A stretch of 7,849 bases of DNA, from the NCBI GenBank assembly GCA_946629405.1, contig CAMOXW010000206.1, positions 1 to 7,849 of the forward strand, read 5' to 3'. Numbering within the stretch: position 1 is the first letter of the stretch; each line of letters starts with the position of its first letter. This stretch comes from an uncultured Ruminococcus sp. Lineage in GTDB: Bacteria > Bacillota_A > Clostridia > Oscillospirales > Ruminococcaceae. The notes below the pieces were generated by a model. The model was not told the origin of the DNA and made no database searches. It worked only from the letters and a program-made list of their open reading frames with translations. The position numbers and the translations under genes are program-made. This document shows, one piece after another, positions 5,641 through 7,849 of this stretch.

Positions 5641-6226
5641 GCCGGGCGATATGTTCCGCCGTCACGACAACTGTGACTGCACGATCATCTATGATGGACA
5701 GGTACTCAGAGGAAAGCAGAACGCTGACGGCAGCCGTTCAAAGACGTGGGAGGAGCTGCCGAACACCAACTCCGACTACACTCCTGCTGTGCTCTCCGAA
5801 GCTGATGCAAGAGCCGTTGAACAGAGGAATTTGCAGAGGTTCAGAGGGTTGACAAATGGAGAGAATAGTGGTAAAATAAAGACAGTAGGAGTAAACAATG
5901 TTACTGGTGAGAACGCAACAATTGACAAAAGGAAATTCACCGAGTATGCGCTCAATCCCGAAAAGCAACCGGATAAGGCAAAAGCATTTGAATCAGCTTT
6001 AGGTTATAATCTGAATAATTATGATCTTTTGGAAGAAAAAATCCGCGAGGACTTCGACCGTAAAAAACTAATCGGGAAAGGTCAGAATGCCCAAGGCGAT
6101 AAATACGAATTACATTATGAAATCACCGGAGTGAATGGTAAAACTGCCAAAGTTTTGACATCGTGGCTCGATGATGTAAATGATAAAAAGGATTTTCATT
6201 TGACAAGTTTGTATGTTGATAAGTAA
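5408..6226 (+). CDS. Chimeric phage relic: recombinase tail, MuF head-protein fragment and DUF6883 toxin-like domain
   Basis: This 272-codon frame has no stop but no convincing start: the TTG at 5408 lacks a ribosome binding site and the homology begins before it. Residues 1-77 resemble a serine-recombinase tail. Residues 82-147 (RRHDNCDCTIIY...SKTWEEL) resemble the C-terminal part of phage MuF/minor head proteins, whose HDNCDC motif is typical. Residues 160-272 (VTGENATIDKRKFTEYALNPEKQPDKAKAFESALGY-type region, then YELHYEITGVNGKTAKVLTSW) match my memory of DUF6883, a domain found at the ends of polymorphic toxins and phage head proteins. MuF proteins carrying C-terminal toxins are known in Firmicute prophages. 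The DUF4926 gene follows at once, as its usual partner. The toxin part may still be expressed from an internal start, but the full chimera is probably nonfunctional. Confidence 0.6.
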   Translation: MGEVFHAIKLDLIESLMLQDIQHQIDFVMNEPNVRAKLIAYKQDSHSAQDSTDKKRLHDVAKCINELDGLIQSVYDEMPGDMFRRHDNCDCTIIYDGQVLRGKQNADGSRSKTWEELPNTNSDYTPAVLSEADARAVEQRNLQRFRGLTNGENSGKIKTVGVNNVTGENATIDKRKFTEYALNPEKQPDKAKAFESALGYNLNNYDLLEEKIREDFDRKKLIGKGQNAQGDKYELHYEITGVNGKTAKVLTSWLDDVNDKKDFHLTSLYVDK

Positions 6227-6237
6227 GGAGGGAGCTT

Positions 6238-6393
6238 ATGCTTAAACCATATACTAAAATAAAAATAGCAACCGGTGAAATAGGATATATCGTTGAAGTA
6301 AGCGAAATATTTCAAACGTATATGGTTGAGTTCCCCGGCTTTGATATTAGAGATATCGCTCCAGATGATATTGTTGAAGTATTAAGCAACTAA
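6238..6393 (+). CDS. DUF4926 family protein, likely immunity/partner of DUF6883
   Basis: This 51-residue protein (MLKPYTKIKIATGEIGYIVEV...YMVEFPGFDIRDIAPDDIVEVL) has the small beta-barrel pattern of DUF4926: a G-x-x-G-x-I-V-E-V turn followed by VEF and a closing hydrophobic strand. It has a strong AAGGAGGGA site 4 nt upstream and starts 11 nt after the DUF6883 stop codon, so the two are translated together. DUF6883/DUF4926 neighbours are common, and the small downstream gene is best read as an immunity or antitoxin-like partner; I infer this from order and size, not from known biochemistry. It appears intact, unlike its upstream partner, and a terminator follows 11 nt later. Confidence 0.7.
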   Translation: MLKPYTKIKIATGEIGYIVEVSEIFQTYMVEFPGFDIRDIAPDDIVEVLSN

Positions 6394-6404
6394 AAATACA
6401 AGCT

Positions 6405-6430
6405 AAACCGCCCTCACTGGCGGTTTTCTT
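6405..6430 (+). terminator. Terminator after DUF4926
   Basis: An 8-bp stem AAACCGCC (6405-6412) / GGCGGTTT (6419-6426) with a CTCACT loop is followed by TCTTAT. It closes the DUF6883-DUF4926 unit. Confidence 0.85.
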
Positions 6431-6441
6431 ATACCCTCAAA

Positions 6442-6484
6442 GCATTTGCGACCGACAATAATGTCGGCGGCAAGTGCATTTTTT
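6442..6484 (+). terminator. Second terminator ahead of HNH gene
   Basis: GCATTTGC (6442-6449) / GCAAGTGC (6470-6477) and CCGACA (6452-6457) / TGTCGG (6462-6467) form a two-part stem with a 2x2 internal loop and an ATAA tetraloop, followed by ATTTTTTA. It stands 12 nt after the first terminator, so two consecutive terminators insulate the HNH gene. Confidence 0.75.
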
Positions 6485-6486
6485 AT

Positions 6487-6503
6487 ACCTGAAAGCAGGT
6501 GAT
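6487..6503 (+). promoter_or_regulatory. Ribosome binding site of HNH gene inside a small hairpin
   Basis: AGGTGAT (6497-6503) precedes the ATG at 6506, but CAGGT (6496-6500) pairs with ACCTG (6487-6491) around an AAAG tetraloop. The site would be partly masked. It supports 6506 as the HNH start. Confidence 0.45.
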
Positions 6504-6505
6504 GT

Positions 6506-6961
6506 ATGGCAAAGCCAAATCTCCGCACCGACCACAACGGCACTCAGAGGGCGCAGTTTGAATCCAACAAAAAGAAGATCTATGCGACACAGCGTGTGTG
6601 CGGAATCTGCGGCAAGCCTGTGGACTTCGGCTTAAAGTTTCCCCACCCTTTGAGTCCGACCATTGACCACATCATTCCGGTGGCAAAGGGCGGTCACCCC
6701 TCAGACAAGATCAAAGTCAACGAAACCGAGGACGACAAACTTGACGTAAAGCTTGATCTCGGCGGTATGACCGTCAAAACCGAGTTCAGCGTGATCGTAA
6801 CCGATATCATTGATGACATTGCGAACTACCTTTTCTGTATCAATTTCTGCTTCGGAACCTATTTCTCCTGCGAGAATAACGGTGTTGTTCTTGAGGACGG
6901 TTTCGGCTGCGACTCTTGCATTCGGATCCTTTTCAAGATATGCGTCGAGGATAGCGTCTGA
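6506..6961 (+). pseudogene. Phage HNH endonuclease, truncated and fused to antisense metK
   Basis: The first 67 residues (6506-6706) are a good phage-type HNH endonuclease start: MAKPNLRTDHNGTQRAQF, a zinc pair C32-x2-C35, and the first catalytic motif D54-H55 in [16 protein letters not shown]. In the family this is followed by LDNLQLAH..CN, carrying the catalytic Asn and last His and the second zinc pair; here it breaks at K68. The rest of the 151-codon frame is mostly the opposite strand of the metK fragment and is not real coding sequence. Without Asn, His and the second metal cysteines it cannot be active. Such HNH genes usually sit beside phage terminase genes, agreeing with the MuF relic upstream. 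Confidence 0.8.
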
Positions 6962-7030
6962 GATTTTGTCTGCCACCTTATCGGTATGTCCCTCTGTAAC
7001 TGATTCTGATGTAAAAATATACTTGCTCAT
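6766..7030 (-). pseudogene. metK: metK (S-adenosylmethionine synthetase), N-terminal fragment
   Basis: From an ATG at 7030 the minus strand encodes [29 protein letters not shown] and continues through [18 protein letters not shown] to [12 protein letters not shown], a clear MetK N-terminal domain of about 88 residues. MetK is normally near 390 residues; three quarters are missing, including the KDDG and P-loop-like parts. Homology fades at about 6766, where the HNH sequence of the opposite strand takes over; the frame stays open until 6701. The signature GHPDK reads GHTDK here (Pro to Thr), suggesting relaxed selection. A functional metK must exist elsewhere, since the enzyme is essential. 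The leader upstream appears complete, with a promoter, leader peptide and terminator. No strong ribosome binding site precedes the ATG. Confidence 0.85.
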
Positions 7031-7062
7031 AATTGATTCTCATTTAATAAAGTTTTGGACAT

Positions 7063-7092
7063 AAAAAAGGAAATGCAGAGCATTGCATTTCC
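7063..7092 (-). terminator. Terminator/attenuator in metK leader
   Basis: On the minus strand GGAAATGCA (7092-7084), an ATGCTC loop and TGCATTTCC (7077-7069) run into TTTTTT. It lies between the leader peptide and the metK start, the usual place for an attenuator. Confidence 0.85.
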
Positions 7093-7124
7093 CTTGATCT
7101 TTATTTCTGCACACAAAAGCGCAG

Positions 7125-7202
7125 TCAGATAGCGAAAGTGCTGTTTCTACGACAAATACTTATTCTATTGCCAAGCGAGAAACAACAACATATCTTTTTC
7201 AT
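7125..7202 (-). CDS. Cysteine-rich leader peptide of metK (25 aa)
   Basis: The minus strand encodes a 25-residue peptide starting MKKICCCFSLG, with three consecutive TGT cysteine codons at positions 5-7 and a fourth Cys at 17. GGAAAGGAG lies 10 nt upstream of the ATG and a promoter about 32 nt upstream. Cys codons 6-7 and Phe 8 form one strand of a 10-bp stem (7187-7178) with AGAAACAGCA (7148-7139), inside the same ORF. A terminator follows 32 nt after the stop. Runs of regulatory codons in a short leader before a terminator are the mark of ribosome-mediated attenuation. The peptide itself is not one I recognise, and chance cannot be excluded. Confidence 0.5.
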   Translation of the reverse strand: MKKICCCFSLGNRISICRRNSTFAI

Positions 7203-7213
7203 CGAGAAACAAC
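7176..7213. repeat. 11-bp direct repeat in metK leader
   Basis: CGAGAAACAAC occurs at 7176-7186 and 7203-7213, 27 bp apart. On the transcribed strand one copy spans the ribosome binding site to start-codon gap of the leader peptide and the other covers its Cys-Cys-Phe-Ser codons, so both could compete for the same downstream AGAAAC segment (7148-7143). Confidence 0.6.
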
Positions 7214-7233
7214 TCCTTTCCTGTTATGATTAT

Positions 7234-7262
7234 ATTATACTGCATATCACTGATATGTCCAA
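7234..7262 (-). promoter_or_regulatory. Promoter of metK leader with operator-like palindrome in the spacer
   Basis: The minus strand has TTGGAC (7262-7257), 17 nt, then TATAAT (7239-7234). Between the boxes lies a 15-bp palindrome, CATATCA-C-TGATATG (7243-7257), with perfect 7-bp arms around a single base. A protein bound there would cover the promoter. Transcription would start near 7227. Confidence 0.6.
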
Positions 7263-7280
7263 TCAATAAACTATTATCAG

Positions 7281-7490
7281 TTATAATTCAGAGTAATATC
7301 TGAAGAATTCGTCAATACATTCCGCTTTGGACATAGGTGCTGACTGCCATACAAGCACGCCTTCACATTCAAGGCTGAGAAAATAGCCGTCACACTGATC
7401 CCAGCCGTATAACAGATAGTCCCTGTCATTATGCGAAAATGTCACTTCATTATCGGTGATAACTGCATTTCTGATATCATTACTGCTCAT
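7281..7490 (-). CDS. Hypothetical 69-aa acidic protein
   Basis: The protein (MSSNDIRNAVITDNEVTFSHNDRDYLLYGWD...) matches no family I know. It is rich in acidic and aromatic residues, has no signal peptide or membrane segment, and alternates short strands with turns in its first half, ending in a short helix (AECIDEFFRYYSEL). The start at 7490 has AGGTGG just upstream; an in-frame ATG at 7502 overlaps the stop of the upstream gene as ATGA and would add four residues, so translation is coupled either way. It appears to be last in an operon with the glutamate-cysteine ligase-like gene, and no clear terminator follows it before the metK promoter at 7262. Confidence 0.65.
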   Translation of the reverse strand: MSSNDIRNAVITDNEVTFSHNDRDYLLYGWDQCDGYFLSLECEGVLVWQSAPMSKAECIDEFFRYYSEL

Positions 7491-7498
7491 GATCCACC

Positions 7499-7849
7499 TC
7501 ATATTGCGGCATACTGCTTGATATAGCTTTCGATGGGTATGCCGTTCTTTATGCCGTCAAGCATAGTTCTTGCAGGATTTGTATGTCTGTACACTCTTTC
7601 ATAAAGCGGAGCAAGCAATGCTTCCTCACCAAGTTCACGCTGCTGTAATCCTGCCGATGCAAGGTCAAGTATGCGGACGAGTTGTCGTTCAACTGCCTTC
7701 ACATCGATATACTCAGGGAGTTTCCGTTTTGACAGCAGCTTCTGGAGCTCCGTGGCATTGAATCCGTGAGAATAAATGACTTCATCATTCTCAACTATCT
7801 CCTTAAGCTCGTACAGCTTTTCTTTCAGTCCTGTGTGGAACGCCGCAAC
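7499..7849 (-). CDS. Probable glutamate-cysteine ligase, C-terminal part (start beyond window)
   Basis: The frame is open from the window edge to a TGA at 7499, showing the last 116 residues. It reads VAAFHTGLKEKLYEL near the start and then ILDLASAGLQQRELGEEALLAPLYERV...NPARTML. The plant/proteobacterial-type glutamate-cysteine ligase (GCS2) ends with the same layout, an xAFWxGL segment followed by a helix LKLAKDGLERRGxxExxFLxxxxEVVxxGxTPAExLL. On that pattern I assign it to this family, the first enzyme of glutathione synthesis, which uses cysteine, glutamate and ATP. The active-site portion is not visible. A GTG at 7702 is not needed as a start because the homology continues upstream of it. 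It overlaps the 69-aa gene by a few bases. Confidence 0.55.
   Translation of the reverse strand, partial: VAAFHTGLKEKLYELKEIVENDEVIYSHGFNATELQKLLSKRKLPEYIDVKAVERQLVRILDLASAGLQQRELGEEALLAPLYERVYRHTNPARTMLDGIKNGIPIESYIKQYAAI

Noticed and set aside
5430..6759. Near-identical 13-mers TAAAGCTCGATCT (5430-5442) and TAAAGCTTGATCT (6747-6759) flanking the phage relic as possible att sites
   Set aside because: They differ at one base, both encode KLDL in the plus frame, and neither sits at a clear edge of homology. Chance similarity of coding sequence explains them.
6707..6961. C-terminal half of the 151-codon HNH frame as a novel domain
   Set aside because: From about 6766 it is exactly the antisense of metK, so the open frame is a shadow of that gene.
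7027..7062. 11-codon ORF ([11 protein letters not shown]) overlapping the metK start on the minus strand
   Set aside because: Its ATG directly follows the terminator T-run and has no ribosome binding site; the ATGA overlap is probably chance.

Overview
The window reads as a piece of a gut or rumen Ruminococcus-type Firmicute (Oscillospiraceae). The reasons are a C-terminal type I dockerin on a secreted protein, an NADH-linked hydrogenase gene pair typical of fermentative clostridia, a DUF4250 protein, AGGAGG ribosome binding sites and sharp rho-independent terminators. No rRNA, tRNA, CRISPR array or intact insertion sequence is visible.

Layout. Positions 1-856 (minus) hold the start of a hydrogenase operon: a NuoE-like subunit and then the N-terminus of a NuoF-like subunit that runs off the window. 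It has an extended -10 promoter and a good Rex-like operator in its leader. Positions 1021-2830 (plus) hold a consensus promoter, a leader with two hairpins showing the same loop, a DUF4250 gene and a secreted repeat/dockerin protein closed by a 12-bp terminator. Positions 2844-5361 (minus) hold two metabolic genes: an unusual ACT-ACT-metallo-beta-lactamase fusion, and a GNAT acetyltransferase with a consensus promoter and a roughly 220-nt leader carrying an 11-codon upstream ORF. Positions 5372-6766 (plus) are a prophage scar: a serine-recombinase tail fused in frame to a phage MuF-like head-protein fragment and a DUF6883 toxin-like domain, then a DUF4926 partner gene, then an HNH nuclease gene cut off before its catalytic Asn/His. 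The HNH gene collides head-on with the first ~90 codons of a metK gene (minus, 7030 down to about 6766). Positions 7031-7262 are that metK's leader, with a promoter, a Cys-Cys-Cys leader peptide and a terminator. Positions 7281-7849 (minus) hold a 69-aa orphan coupled to what looks like the C-terminus of a glutamate-cysteine ligase.

The most interesting theme is post-initiation control. Three separate leaders carry hairpins, and two of them also carry upstream ORFs with proper ribosome binding sites and mutually exclusive pairings. The metK leader peptide has three consecutive cysteine codons inside a stem ahead of a terminator, next to a probable glutathione-synthesis gene, which suggests cysteine-sensing attenuation. 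The GNAT leader resembles an inducible translation or transcription attenuator. The second theme is the relic of a phage-borne toxin/immunity pair kept after most of the phage was lost. All functions are inferred by reading the sequence; no searches were run.
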